A stretch of 64,000 nt of DNA from Bdellovibrio sp. Lineage in GTDB: Bacteria > Bdellovibrionota > Bdellovibrionia > Bdellovibrionales > Bdellovibrionaceae. The notes beneath the pieces are model-generated. The model was not told the DNA's origin, made no database searches, and worked only from the letters and a program-made list of their open reading frames with translations. Below, piece by piece: positions 49,404 through 59,010 of this stretch (its first letter is position 1; each line of letters starts with the position of its first letter). The DNA lies in the NCBI GenBank assembly GCA_014378765.1, contig JACMNA010000069.1, forward strand, positions 1 to 64,000, in the 5' to 3' direction. Made by a program: the position numbers and the translations under genes.

Positions 49404-50147
49404 ATGTTTAAAAAATTAATTATGATGCTAAAAATAGCAATTTTTATGAGTCTGTTTGTTATCATCGGAAATGGCCCCCAGGGCCCTTTTTTGAATGAAT
49501 CTCAGGCTTCGTTCATTAAAAAAAATCGCACATCAAATGCGAATCAATTTCAATTATCGGCTTTAGCAAACCGAAAATTTTTTGAATATTCACAAACACG
49601 TTTACCGAAGTGGCGTAAGCATTTTAAAAAATACGCGCATAAATACGAAATGCCGTGGACCCTACTTGCCGCCGTTGCGTACCAAGAATCGAAGTGGGAT
49701 CACGAAGCGCGCAGCTACACCGGCGTGCGAGGCCTCATGCAAATAACTACTAGTACAGCCAAGCATTTAGGAATTGAAGATCGCGAAGATCCCGAGCAAA
49801 GCATTCACGGGGCCGCAATTTATTTAAAGTACTTATATGACAAAACTCAACCAACATTTTCAACTTACGAGCGCTGGACACACGCCCTGGCTGCCTACAA
49901 CATGGGTTGGGCGCACCTACGTGATGCCCGAAAGCTGGCGGTCGATTTAAATTACAATCCGTATCGCTGGCGTGAATTTAAACGGGTAATTCCAAAGCTT
50001 GAACAAGAAAAGTATTATTCAAAATTAACTTTTGGTTTTGCGCGGGGCCGCGAAACGGTTGATTTTGTCGATAGCGTGCTGGGTTACTACGAATTACTTA
50101 ATGCAACGACATCTACTCGACCGTTACTGACTTCGCGAGATTTCTAG
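49404..50147 (+). CDS. Membrane-bound lytic transglycosylase, MltF/SLT type
   Basis: A 247-aa protein with a hydrophobic N-terminal signal/anchor (about 2-27). The SLT-type lysozyme domain spans about 90-200: 'MPWTLLAAVAYQESKWDHEARSYTGVRGLMQIT' with catalytic Glu in 'QESKW', 'DPEQSIHGAAIYLKYLYD' and 'HALAAYNMGWAHLRDA'. It cleaves the glycan strand of peptidoglycan. Compared with MltF it lacks the N-terminal binding-protein-like domain. ATG 49404 follows GAGGGA; an in-frame upstream ATG at 49350 would give a basic, non-signal N-terminus. The 3' end overlaps glmS by 35 nt. Confidence 0.9.
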   Translation: MFKKLIMMLKIAIFMSLFVIIGNGPQGPFLNESQASFIKKNRTSNANQFQLSALANRKFFEYSQTRLPKWRKHFKKYAHKYEMPWTLLAAVAYQESKWDHEARSYTGVRGLMQITTSTAKHLGIEDREDPEQSIHGAAIYLKYLYDKTQPTFSTYERWTHALAAYNMGWAHLRDARKLAVDLNYNPYRWREFKRVIPKLEQEKYYSKLTFGFARGRETVDFVDSVLGYYELLNATTSTRPLLTSRDF

Positions 50148-51951
50148 GTTGATCGACATCGTAACCTAAGCTGTCGGCTAAATGATAAGACATCAGTTGT
50201 AATGGCACGACCGAAATCAGCGGATGCGCCATCCACGACGAAGCCGGAATTGATAAATAGTATTCACTCATTGATTGCAGCGCCTTATTATCGCCAGTAC
50301 CGATCGAAATAATTTTTCCACCGCGCGCTTTCGCCTCTTGCAAGTTACTAATAGTTTTCTCGATTAAATCATCGGTCGGCGCCACAACGACGATTGCCAT
50401 TGAAGCATCGATCAACGCTAGGGGCCCGTGTTTCATTTCGCCCGCCGCATATCCCTCGGCATGCATATACGCTAATTCTTTTAATTTGAGCGCGCCTTCT
50501 AAAGCGATTGGATAACTTACGCCACGTCCTAAATACAGAAAGCCTTTGAAGGTTTGAAGTTTCTTGGCGGCTTCAGAAAAATATTTATCGTAAGCCAAAA
50601 CGCCTTCAATTTGGCTTGGAGTTGCAAGCAACTGTACGACATAGTTTTTTTCTTGCTCGGGTGTCATGGCGCCGCGGTCTTTTGCAATTTGTAATGCTAA
50701 GACGTTCAATAGGGCAATCGTGCTAGTGAACGCCTTGGTACTGGCCACGCCGATTTCAACACCTGAATTCATGTACAGGTGCCCGTGTGCTTCGCGATCG
50801 ATTGAAGAGCGTTGCACGTTCGTAATACTTAAAGTCAGCGCGCCTTTTTCTTTAGCTAAACGAATGGCGGCTAAGGTATCAGCCGTTTCACCACTTTGGG
50901 AAATTGTTATTAATAAAGTATTTTTAGGTATGATTGGCTTACGATATCGAAACTCACTGGCCACATCGATTTCGACCGGCAATCCGCTAGCTTGCTCAAT
51001 CAAATATTTTCCCAACATCGCGGCGTAGAAACTGGTACCGCACGCCACAAACATGATGCGATCAATGGTTTTAAAAGTTTCGCTATTTGATTTTGCAAAC
51101 CCTAAAGACTCCATCTGCACCGAATGCAATTCGGTATTAATGTGTGGACGAATGGCCGCGGCCACCGCGCGGGGCTGTTCGTAAATTTCTTTAAGCATGT
51201 AATGTTTGAAACCCATTTTTTCGACTTGTTCGGTGTTCCAGTCGACGGTGGTGATTTGCTTTTTTAACGGTGCGCCTAAAGCCGAATAATATTTCAGATC
51301 GTTATTATGAATGTGAACAATTTCACGATCTTCTAGATAGACAAAATTTTTGGTATACTGAAGCGCGGCCTGAACATCGCTGACGATAAAATTTTCTTTT
51401 TCTCCCACGCCCACAATTAAAGGTGGACCATCTTTAAAGGCCACTAATTCATTTGGAGATTTTTCCCACATGACAACGATTGAGAAGGCTCCAATCAATT
51501 TACCCAGAGTTTTTTGTACGGCCAAAAGTAGATTATTAGTGACCTGAATTTCTTCGTTCACTAGGTGAGCAACTAATTCTGAATCAGTATCTGATTTAAT
51601 TTCAGCTCCGCGGGCTATTAAATCTTTTTTAATTTCTAAATAATTTTCGATGATTCCATTATGAACTAAACTGATGGCGCCCACTTGGTGCGGATGTGCA
51701 TTCTTTTCGTTGGGCGCCCCGTGCGTAGCCCAACGCGTGTGCCCAATACCAATGTGACCGTTGAAATTTTCGTTAATTAGTTTCTCTTCCAAATTAATTA
51801 TTTTACCGGCCGCACGCACTCTTTTAGTCTTACCATCATTCAAAATAGCAATTCCGGCGCTGTCGTATCCGCGGTATTCTAATTTTTTTAATCCATCGAT
51901 GATAATCTTTTTTGGATCTTGAAAACCTAAGTAGCCGACAATTCCACACAT
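50113..51951 (-). CDS. glmS: Glutamine--fructose-6-phosphate aminotransferase
   Basis: A 612-aa enzyme making glucosamine 6-phosphate. Cys2 after Met ('MCGIVGYLG') is the glutaminase nucleophile, with 'GHTRWATHGAPNEKNAHPH'. Two SIS domains follow ('MFVACGTSFYAAMLGKYL', 'ISQSGETADTLAAIRLAK', 'GRGVSYPIALEGALKLKELAYMHAEGYAAGEMKHGPLALI') and the protein ends 'DQPRNLAKSVTVE' as in E. coli. Starts immediately after glmU, so the two UDP-GlcNAc genes form one operon. Confidence 0.97.
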   Translation of the reverse strand: MCGIVGYLGFQDPKKIIIDGLKKLEYRGYDSAGIAILNDGKTKRVRAAGKIINLEEKLINENFNGHIGIGHTRWATHGAPNEKNAHPHQVGAISLVHNGIIENYLEIKKDLIARGAEIKSDTDSELVAHLVNEEIQVTNNLLLAVQKTLGKLIGAFSIVVMWEKSPNELVAFKDGPPLIVGVGEKENFIVSDVQAALQYTKNFVYLEDREIVHIHNNDLKYYSALGAPLKKQITTVDWNTEQVEKMGFKHYMLKEIYEQPRAVAAAIRPHINTELHSVQMESLGFAKSNSETFKTIDRIMFVACGTSFYAAMLGKYLIEQASGLPVEIDVASEFRYRKPIIPKNTLLITISQSGETADTLAAIRLAKEKGALTLSITNVQRSSIDREAHGHLYMNSGVEIGVASTKAFTSTIALLNVLALQIAKDRGAMTPEQEKNYVVQLLATPSQIEGVLAYDKYFSEAAKKLQTFKGFLYLGRGVSYPIALEGALKLKELAYMHAEGYAAGEMKHGPLALIDASMAIVVVAPTDDLIEKTISNLQEAKARGGKIISIGTGDNKALQSMSEYYLSIPASSWMAHPLISVVPLQLMSYHLADSLGYDVDQPRNLAKSVTVE

Positions 51952-53331
51952 TTAAGACTCCGATTTTTTCATTAATCTTTTTGCGTAGCCCTCTTTGTTC
52001 ACTTGCGGTGAACGTGATAAGGCTAATGAACCCGATGGTACGGTTTTAGTCACCGTTGTGCCAGACGCAATGATTGAATCACTTTCAACCGTCACCGGCG
52101 CGATAAATTGCGAATCGCTTCCGACGAACACGCGATCGCCAATGATCGTTTTATATTTCTTTTTGTCAGCGGCGTAATTACAGGTAATCGTCCCGCAGCC
52201 AATGTTGACGTCTTCACCAATTTCGGCGTCGCCTAAGTATGTGAGGTGACCGGCTTTTGATTTATTACCAAACTGCACTTTCTTCATTTCAACAAAGTTT
52301 CCGACGTGCGCAGATTCGCCAATAATGGTTTCCGGACGAAGGCGCGCGTAAGGGCCAACCGAAGCATTATTTTTTATTATCACTTGGTCGATGTAACTGC
52401 CCGCTTTCACTTGCACGCTATCGCCAATAATTGAATCGGATAACATACAGTTTGATTCAATCACGGTAAAAGCCCCAATTGCAGATTTACCGCGCAAGAA
52501 CACATTCGGATAAAGCACCGAACCTTGTCCGACCAAAACGGAGTCTTCAACGTAAGTTGTAGCAGGGTCAATTAAGATCACGCCGGCTTCCATCAATTTT
52601 TCAGCGTGACGAATAAAAACCTTTTTAGTAGCTCGAGCTAATTCGGCCTGCGTATTCACCCCGTGCGAGACATCGGCATTTTCCGACAATATGGCTTGAA
52701 CCTTTAAATTACTAGTAAAGGCTAATTCGATTAAATCGGGTAAGTAATATTCTTTCTTAGAATTTTCATTTTTTATTTTTGGAATTAATTTTTGCAAGAC
52801 TTCTGCTTTGGCGATGTAAATGCCGGTCGCCACTTCTTTAATTTTTAAGGTGTCGGCTGAGGCATCTTTGGCTTCAACGATTGAAACTAATTGCTTGTTG
52901 GAATTGCGCACGGCCCGGCCAAATTCAGCCGGGTTTTTTAATTCGACCGTCACGACGGCCAAATCAAGTTTTTGTTCACGAAAGTCTGACATGAAGTTTT
53001 TTATGTCTTGGGCCGAAATCAAAGGATGATCACCGTTCATGATAAGCACGGTTCCTTCAAGCGAATTTAAGTCGGCCGCTTTAACAGCGTCGGCCGTGCC
53101 TAGTTGTTCTTTTTGAACGTAAGTTTGAATGGCTAAGGGTTCTAGAACGGTTTTTACTAAATTCTGACCGTGACCAACAACGATTCGAATATCAGTGACG
53201 TCGGCTTTACGACAACTATCAACAATTCGAACGATCATGGGGCGACCCGCGACGGGATGTAACACTTTTGGAAGCGCGCTCTTCATGCGAGTGCCTTGGC
53301 CTCCGGCTAAAATTATGGCTGTAGATTTCAT
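51952..53331 (-). CDS. glmU: Bifunctional UDP-GlcNAc pyrophosphorylase/GlcN-1-P acetyltransferase
   Basis: A 459-aa enzyme for the last two steps to UDP-GlcNAc. N-terminal 'LAGGQGTRMKSALPKVLHPVAGRPMI' is the nucleotidyltransferase signature, 'EQLGTADAVKAA' and 'IMNGDHPLIS' follow. The C-terminal left-handed beta-helix holds hexapeptide repeats ('GPYARLRPETIIGESAHVGNFVEMKKVQFGNKSKAGHLTYLGDAEIGEDVNIGCGTITCNYAADKKKY', with the catalytic His and Asn). Length matches. First gene of the glmU-glmS operon; divergent from the HAD hydrolase. Confidence 0.97.
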   Translation of the reverse strand: MKSTAIILAGGQGTRMKSALPKVLHPVAGRPMIVRIVDSCRKADVTDIRIVVGHGQNLVKTVLEPLAIQTYVQKEQLGTADAVKAADLNSLEGTVLIMNGDHPLISAQDIKNFMSDFREQKLDLAVVTVELKNPAEFGRAVRNSNKQLVSIVEAKDASADTLKIKEVATGIYIAKAEVLQKLIPKIKNENSKKEYYLPDLIELAFTSNLKVQAILSENADVSHGVNTQAELARATKKVFIRHAEKLMEAGVILIDPATTYVEDSVLVGQGSVLYPNVFLRGKSAIGAFTVIESNCMLSDSIIGDSVQVKAGSYIDQVIIKNNASVGPYARLRPETIIGESAHVGNFVEMKKVQFGNKSKAGHLTYLGDAEIGEDVNIGCGTITCNYAADKKKYKTIIGDRVFVGSDSQFIAPVTVESDSIIASGTTVTKTVPSGSLALSRSPQVNKEGYAKRLMKKSES

Positions 53332-53420
53332 GCTTTTATTTTAAACATTAGCAATGCTCTTCGTCAGTTACTTTTTTTTTAGATCTAGGCAAAATGTGTC
53401 TTTAGCGGCACACTGATTTT

Positions 53421-54098
53421 ATGATTCAAGCGATCGCTTTCGATCTAGACGATACCTTGCTAGACACCACTGGCCTTTTGGTCCCTAAAGCATCGGCCGA
53501 CGCGTTTAATATTTTGATCAAAGCTGGACTTAAACTGTCATTGCCCGAATGTGAAAAATTTCGCTTAGAAATGATCAAAGAAACTTCGCACAAAGAGGTC
53601 ATTGAAAAGTTAGCGGATAATTTCGGAACTGACCAAACTCGGTTGGCCTCAAACGAAGCGGTCCGCATGTTTTATGAGCCTAACCTTCCCGACGTTTTAC
53701 CGTTACTGCCGGGAGCCCGTGAAAACTTAAACTATTTGAAACCAAAGTATAAATTGTTTCTGGTGACCGCCGGTGCCGATCAGGCGCAAAGAAAAAAAGC
53801 ACAAGCATTGGGTATAAACAAAGATTTTGAAAGAATGTACGTAGTGAACAGTCTTGATAAAGAAAGAAAAAAAGCTGTTTTCGAAGACATAATAAAAAAT
53901 TTAGCTATTCCGCCCGAAAATTTACTTTGCGTCGGTAATTCATTATCGTCCGAAATTCACGATGGCCTTCTTGTTGGTGCGAAGACTTGTTACTTTGAAT
54001 TTGGTGAAGACCGCGGACACTTGATAAGTGATCCCCGCTTTAAGCCCCATTTTCATATTCGTCAGCATTCGGAATTGATTTCGACATGTCGATTATAA
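53421..54098 (+). CDS. HAD-superfamily hydrolase
   Basis: A 225-aa protein. Motif I 'FDLDDTLLDTT' holds the nucleophile Asp and general acid Asp, motif II is Thr in 'LFLVTAGADQ', motif III Lys in 'RKKAVFEDII', and motif IV is the unusual 'CVGNSLSSEIHDGLLVG', where the usual Asp pair is replaced by Asn/Glu. A helical cap follows motif I. Likely a small phosphatase; substrate unknown. Its end overlaps the kinase-like gene by 13 nt, so the two are translationally coupled, linking it to a signalling cassette. Confidence 0.85.
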   Translation: MIQAIAFDLDDTLLDTTGLLVPKASADAFNILIKAGLKLSLPECEKFRLEMIKETSHKEVIEKLADNFGTDQTRLASNEAVRMFYEPNLPDVLPLLPGARENLNYLKPKYKLFLVTAGADQAQRKKAQALGINKDFERMYVVNSLDKERKKAVFEDIIKNLAIPPENLLCVGNSLSSEIHDGLLVGAKTCYFEFGEDRGHLISDPRFKPHFHIRQHSELISTCRL

Positions 54099-55906
54099 AA
54101 TCAAAACTTACTTTTTTATGTAAACCTAACGCCGACCTGCATGCGTTTAAAGATTATGATCCATTGTCGTTAAGCACTAACGATTTAAAAAATGATCGTC
54201 ATGCAATTGATTTATTTGTTTGCGATGCTAGTTTGGTCACCGAAAACCAAACCGCCAAATTAATCCATCAAAAAAAATTACGAAATGAAATTTCAAAAGT
54301 TATTTTGGTAGGATTGCAAGATGTCAATCTGCCGGTTGAAAATTATAATTTGATCAGGCCGGACGTTGTGATGGAACTTTCCCAACTGACCGTTGATCGC
54401 CTAATGATTCTATGGGACGAGGTTATTCAGTCGAATCAAGACCAAATCTACCTAAACTTATCGGCCGAGCTGAATTCGGAATACGAAATTATTAAACGCG
54501 AGCTCGAGCGCAAGCTGCAAGAAAAAACCCAGACGCTAATTGAAAGTCGAAAGCAAATTTTCGAAATCAATAACCGGGTCGAATTTTTAAGGCGTACGCT
54601 TTACGTCACTTCGAAAGTAAAAAACTTAGAAGAGGCCGAAAAAGAGCTGAACGCCTTATTAGCCAGTTATAACAAAGTAACCTGGCTTAAAATTGTGCAA
54701 CGCGCCGATAGCGAAAAATTTGAGGCCGACGCCATTCCGCAATTAGAATCTACTTTTTTCAAAACCGAGATGAAGCTACAAAAAGAAATTTATTTTCTCT
54801 TTTTTTTTAAAGGCGATAAAAAAGTTTTCCGCAAAACTGACTTAGAATATTTTAAAAAATTAAGCGAAACTTTAGAAATTAATTTGAGCCGTTCTATTGA
54901 TTTGCAATCGCTGCAACAAAGTGAACGACTTTTTGATTTAGCCTTTCACTCGTCTCCCCATTCTATTTTAGTGATCGATAAAGATTATCATGTCTTACAG
55001 GCTAACTTGGCGGCCGAGCAAAGCCCCCTGGGCAGCGCGCACAAAAGCAAATGCTATGAATTATTATTTAGTAGGCGAAGCCCCTGCCCCGGTTGCCAAC
55101 TGGGCCACAATTTTGAAGTGCAAAATGAGATGAAAACTTTTAGGGTGCAATCCAGCCATTTTAGCCTAGATAACGAAGAAGAGTCTGAATATTATATTCA
55201 CCTTTACGAAGATATCTCTGAACAAAAATCCATGGAGAATAAATTCCAGCAGACGGCCCGGTTAGCCGAGCTGGGCCTGGTCTCAAGTTCAATCGCACAT
55301 GAGCTCAATAACCCGCTGGGCGGAATTTTATCTTATTTGCAAATCATGAAACTGGATTTGCCGAACAGTCATCCCTTTCAAGCCGATATTGAAATGATGA
55401 ATCAAACCGGTTTGCGTATGAAAAAAATTATTGAAGAACTGCTTATTTTTTCTAGAAAAGAAGATTCTTTTCAGCCTGAGTCGCAATCATTGCTTAAACT
55501 TTTGCAGAAAAATTTAGATTTGTTGCAAATGCAGCTCAAAAAAGAAAACCTCAAAGTCGTTATTGCCGACGTTAACTCCGATGCCCAGCATTTGGTTTCG
55601 GCCCTGCATTTTCGTAATTCGATTCACTTAGCGTTTCAGTTTTTTTTGCAAAAATTAAAAATGAAAAGGCTAACCCAGGCTAATTTTACAGGTCTCGTCG
55701 AGGTCAAAATCTTCCAAGACCAAATGAATTCGTATTTAAGTTTTCAGACCAACTTAGGTCCTTATGATATTATGGCGAATAGCAACGATATGACTTTAAT
55801 CACGCTTGAAAAAAGCCTGTTAGATCAAGGCTTTCAGGTCGTTATGAGCGAGCCAAAACCATCGTGGATTCAACTGCTTTTAACCTTACCGCTAGCCAAA
55901 ATTTAG
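54086..55906 (+). CDS. PAS/HisKA protein with degenerate ATPase domain (pseudo-histidine kinase)
   Basis: A 606-aa cytoplasmic protein. Residues 1-125 are alpha/beta without receiver residues. A coiled coil spans about 130-170 and a GAF-like region about 170-275. A PAS domain covers about 285-385 with 'SPCPGC', a CxxC that can bind metal or sense redox. HisKA has His405 in 'SIAHELNNPLGGILSY'. After the dimerisation helices the C-terminal 130 residues keep only the end of the HATPase fold ('WIQLLLTLPLAK'); the N box, DxGxG and GxGLGL are all missing, so it should not autophosphorylate alone. It is followed by an NtrC-type regulator. It may accept phosphate from another kinase, act as phosphatase or hold an inhibited state. 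Confidence 0.8.
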   Translation: MSIIKSKLTFLCKPNADLHAFKDYDPLSLSTNDLKNDRHAIDLFVCDASLVTENQTAKLIHQKKLRNEISKVILVGLQDVNLPVENYNLIRPDVVMELSQLTVDRLMILWDEVIQSNQDQIYLNLSAELNSEYEIIKRELERKLQEKTQTLIESRKQIFEINNRVEFLRRTLYVTSKVKNLEEAEKELNALLASYNKVTWLKIVQRADSEKFEADAIPQLESTFFKTEMKLQKEIYFLFFFKGDKKVFRKTDLEYFKKLSETLEINLSRSIDLQSLQQSERLFDLAFHSSPHSILVIDKDYHVLQANLAAEQSPLGSAHKSKCYELLFSRRSPCPGCQLGHNFEVQNEMKTFRVQSSHFSLDNEEESEYYIHLYEDISEQKSMENKFQQTARLAELGLVSSSIAHELNNPLGGILSYLQIMKLDLPNSHPFQADIEMMNQTGLRMKKIIEELLIFSRKEDSFQPESQSLLKLLQKNLDLLQMQLKKENLKVVIADVNSDAQHLVSALHFRNSIHLAFQFFLQKLKMKRLTQANFTGLVEVKIFQDQMNSYLSFQTNLGPYDIMANSNDMTLITLEKSLLDQGFQVVMSEPKPSWIQLLLTLPLAKI

Positions 55907-56035
55907 TTGTCCAAAGCGTCTCTTAAGTCTGGAAATTGATGGTCGAGTGCAGATTTTTTGACACCTCTGTCAAAAATTGAATTATTCTAATCAAAGCTAG
56001 TTTTGTTATTCGGACCCACCACGGAAGGAAGGTTC

Positions 56036-57439
56036 ATGAAGCCTATTCGAGTTTTGATCTTAGACGATGAGTCCACGTTACGAACTGCCTTATTCAGATT
56101 ACTAGATAGAAAAGGATTTCAAGTTGTAACCGCTCAGCGCATAGACGAAGCCCGCTCTTTCATGTCGCCCGATAAACCTTTCGACATCGCCATTATTGAT
56201 ATGAACTTGCCGGACGGAAATGGTTTAGATTTTGTTTCTGAAATTAAATCGCAATCACCAACAACCCAAGTTGTGGTGCTGACCGGTTTCGCCACCATTG
56301 ATTCAGCAATTCAAGCCACCCAAAAAGGTGCTTACCATTTTTTAACGAAGCCTTTCAACGTTGAAGAGCTAATGGGTTTATTAGACAAAGCCCTTTCACA
56401 CCGCAACTTAGAATTAGAAAACAAGCAACTGCGCAATGAATTAGGCAGCAAATATCAATTTGACCAAATCATCGGTGAAAGTGAAGGCATTAAAAGCTGT
56501 TTATCATTAGTTGAACGCGTCGCCAATTCTGATTCAACCATCTTAGTTATGGGTGAATCCGGCACTGGTAAAGAATTAATCGCCCGCGCGATTCATTATA
56601 ATTCTGACCGCGCTAAAGGGCCTTTCGTCGCCATCAACTGCGGCGCCATTCCATCCGAACTATTAGAGAGTGAATTATTCGGTCACGTAAAGGGCGCATT
56701 TACGGGCGCGATCTCAAACCGCATTGGCCGATTTGAATTAGCCGACGAAGGAACTTTATTTTTAGATGAAATCGGCGACTTAGACCCCAGCATGCAGGTT
56801 AAAATCTTACGCGCTTTGCAAGAGCGAATTTTTGAACCAGTTGGCGCCACAAAATCAGTGCAAGTAAACGTGCGCGTTATTGCGGCGACGAACGTAGACA
56901 TGGATAAAGCGGTCAAAGAAGGCCGCTTCAGAGAAGATCTTTACTATCGTCTGAACGTAATCCCCATTCAAATACCCGCGCTAAGAGAGCGCAAAACAGA
57001 TATTCCTTTGCTGCTCAGTCACTTTATGACGCAGTTTAATCGCACCAAATCTCGCTCATTAACGGGATTCTCGCAAGACGCCCTCAACTGCTTAGTGGGT
57101 TACGCTTGGCCCGGCAACATTCGCGAATTAGAAAATTTAATCGAGCGCCTTAGTATTTTAAAAGGTAACGGACAAGTAGACGTGATCGATCTACCACCGA
57201 AATACAAATCAACCGCAGCAAGTTACGCCGAAACCGGATCCGTTGATATTCCAGAAGCGGGTTTAGATTTTAATACGGCGGTTGATCAATTTGAAAACGC
57301 ACTTATTCTGAAGGCCCTAGAGAAAACGGGCTGGAATAAAAACCAAGCCGCGTTGTTACTGCGGCTAAATCGAACGACGCTGGTTGAAAAGATGAAGAAA
57401 AAAGGCTTGAAGTCGAACGAACCTGAAATGGAAATGTAA
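56036..57439 (+). CDS. NtrC-type response regulator, sigma-54 activator
   Basis: A 467-aa regulator with all parts intact: receiver (about 1-120; Asp10/11, phosphoacceptor Asp55 in 'AIIDMNLP', Lys in 'LTKPFN'), AAA+ domain (about 140-370; Walker A 'GESGTGKE', canonical GAFTGA, Walker B 'LFLDEIGDLD', arginine finger region 'PALRERKTDIPLL') and a Fis-type HTH ('NQAALLLRLNRTTLVEKMKKKG'). ATG 56036 has AAGGAAGG just upstream; an in-frame ATG at 56003 precedes that site. It is 129 nt downstream of the pseudo-kinase gene. A role in flagellar or predation gene control is possible but unproven. Confidence 0.92.
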   Translation: MKPIRVLILDDESTLRTALFRLLDRKGFQVVTAQRIDEARSFMSPDKPFDIAIIDMNLPDGNGLDFVSEIKSQSPTTQVVVLTGFATIDSAIQATQKGAYHFLTKPFNVEELMGLLDKALSHRNLELENKQLRNELGSKYQFDQIIGESEGIKSCLSLVERVANSDSTILVMGESGTGKELIARAIHYNSDRAKGPFVAINCGAIPSELLESELFGHVKGAFTGAISNRIGRFELADEGTLFLDEIGDLDPSMQVKILRALQERIFEPVGATKSVQVNVRVIAATNVDMDKAVKEGRFREDLYYRLNVIPIQIPALRERKTDIPLLLSHFMTQFNRTKSRSLTGFSQDALNCLVGYAWPGNIRELENLIERLSILKGNGQVDVIDLPPKYKSTAASYAETGSVDIPEAGLDFNTAVDQFENALILKALEKTGWNKNQAALLLRLNRTTLVEKMKKKGLKSNEPEMEM

Positions 57440-57506
57440 TCCTAACCAAAACCTGACATTCAACTTCGGCTGGCCATGATATAAAATGGCCAACGAGGAG
57501 TTTTCT

Positions 57507-57995
57507 ATGAAACCAATCTTTTGGGTGTTTGTTGCCATTATTTATTTAGGCTCATTTAATGCTTTTGCAGGCCCTGAAGAGCATCGTGATGCGCAAGTTT
57601 GTTACGTAATTTCAAGTGCCGATTACGCAAAAATTCCAGATGAAGTACCTACCGAAATTTGCCTTGAGTCTATAAAAGTAGATTTATATAAAAAAAAAAT
57701 TGAAGCCTACAGTTTTTTTTCTAACTTTACGGCACTCATTCAAAACCTTAAGTTAACAAGCTTAACTAATAATCATGAGGGCCTTATTCAGTTTCAAGCA
57801 TCAAACGTCATTGAAAATAACTATATGAATATCTGCGGTTCACAAAATGACTTACAATTATTTATTGGTGGCCAAGTTAATAACAATGGCGAAGGCCTTA
57901 TTAACCAGCTGAGTGTGGCGGTGCAATTAACGGCAATTGCCACAAGTTGCCATCGCAATGAAAGCCCGGTTGTTTATAATTATAAGCTTCGCTAA
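57507..57995 (+). CDS. Secreted protein of unknown function
   Basis: A 162-aa exported protein with signal peptide ('MKPIFWVFVAIIYLGSFNAFAG', cleavage near Ala21). The mature part has four cysteines ('AQVCYVI', 'TEICLES', 'MNICGSQ', 'ATSCHRN'), probably disulfides, and mostly beta-strands. ATG 57507 follows GAGGAG; ATG 57486 upstream is rejected. A TGGCCA pair flanks a TATAAA just upstream (57471-57492), perhaps its promoter. No family recognised. Confidence 0.75.
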   Translation: MKPIFWVFVAIIYLGSFNAFAGPEEHRDAQVCYVISSADYAKIPDEVPTEICLESIKVDLYKKKIEAYSFFSNFTALIQNLKLTSLTNNHEGLIQFQASNVIENNYMNICGSQNDLQLFIGGQVNNNGEGLINQLSVAVQLTAIATSCHRNESPVVYNYKLR

Positions 57996-58023
57996 TCAGT
58001 CTGATCCGAGGTAAATTGTATTT

Positions 58024-59010
58024 GTGATATCCATTGATGATTTCATAAAAAATTACTCGGTTTACGCTGACCATGCTAGGGTCAAGGTTCACTCCCAAGT
58101 AGAAAGTGATTCTACTCAATATCCACTCGTATCAATTCACTTCGGTAATCCGAAAGGGCCCACGCTGTTAGTAACAGGCGGCGTGCATGGCCTTGAACGC
58201 ATTGGGGCTCAAGTCACACTCTCATTGCTTTCTAGTTTTCATGAGCGCTTAGCTTGGGATCAAATTTTAAAGCTCATGCTAGAAAAAATCCAGGTGGTAT
58301 TTATTCCGTTGATTAACCCTGTCGGATATATAAATGCCAGTCGTTCGAATGGCAATGGCGTTGATTTAATGAGAAATGCGCCAATTACGGCTGATACCGA
58401 TGTACCTTTTCTTTTAGGCGGACAGTTAATTAGTTCGAAGATCCCGTGGTACCGAGGCCTGACGGTTCAAAAAGAAACTCAATTTGTAATCGATACGGTC
58501 GGCGAAATTTTACTGCAATCAAACTGCCTGATCTCGATTGATTTGCATTCTGGTTTTGGTTTTAAAGATCAACTTTGGTTTCCTTTTGCTAATAGTTATC
58601 AAGAGTTTTCGCAATTAACTGAACTGCACTTATTTTTTGAATTATATAAAAAAACACACCCCTACCACATTTACAAAGTCGAGCCGCAGAGTAAAAACTA
58701 TTTAACCCACGGCGATATTTGGGATTATTGTTTTTTAAATTTAAAAAAGCCTGATCAAGTGTTTTTACCACTAACCCTAGAAATGGGTTCGTGGATTTGG
58801 GTGCGAAAAAATCCGCTGCAAATTTTTTCCAAGATGGGCTTATTTAACCCCATGAAAGCGCACCGTCTTAATCGAACCTTTCGACGGCATCGCCCCCTTT
58901 TTGATTTTTTGACTCACAGTTTAGCCTCGCACGAAATGTGGTCGCAGCCTGACTATCACTTGAGAAAACAAATCGATGGTGAGGCCCGAAAGCTTTATTA
59001 TGGAAATTAA
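58024..59010 (+). CDS. M14-type zinc carboxypeptidase-like protein
   Basis: A 328-aa protein without signal peptide. The zinc site of M14/succinylglutamate-desuccinylase-type enzymes is visible: His55-x2-Glu58 in 'GVHGLERIG', then 'NPVGYINASRSNGNGVDLMRN' (substrate-binding Asn-Arg), third ligand His175 in 'DLHSGFG', and a candidate catalytic Glu in 'LTLEMGSW' near residue 254. Known relatives cut C-terminal residues or amides from peptides or murein peptides. It starts at GTG 58024 with a distant GAGG. It overlaps the next gene by 11 nt. Substrate unknown. Confidence 0.82.
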   Translation: MISIDDFIKNYSVYADHARVKVHSQVESDSTQYPLVSIHFGNPKGPTLLVTGGVHGLERIGAQVTLSLLSSFHERLAWDQILKLMLEKIQVVFIPLINPVGYINASRSNGNGVDLMRNAPITADTDVPFLLGGQLISSKIPWYRGLTVQKETQFVIDTVGEILLQSNCLISIDLHSGFGFKDQLWFPFANSYQEFSQLTELHLFFELYKKTHPYHIYKVEPQSKNYLTHGDIWDYCFLNLKKPDQVFLPLTLEMGSWIWVRKNPLQIFSKMGLFNPMKAHRLNRTFRRHRPLFDFLTHSLASHEMWSQPDYHLRKQIDGEARKLYYGN

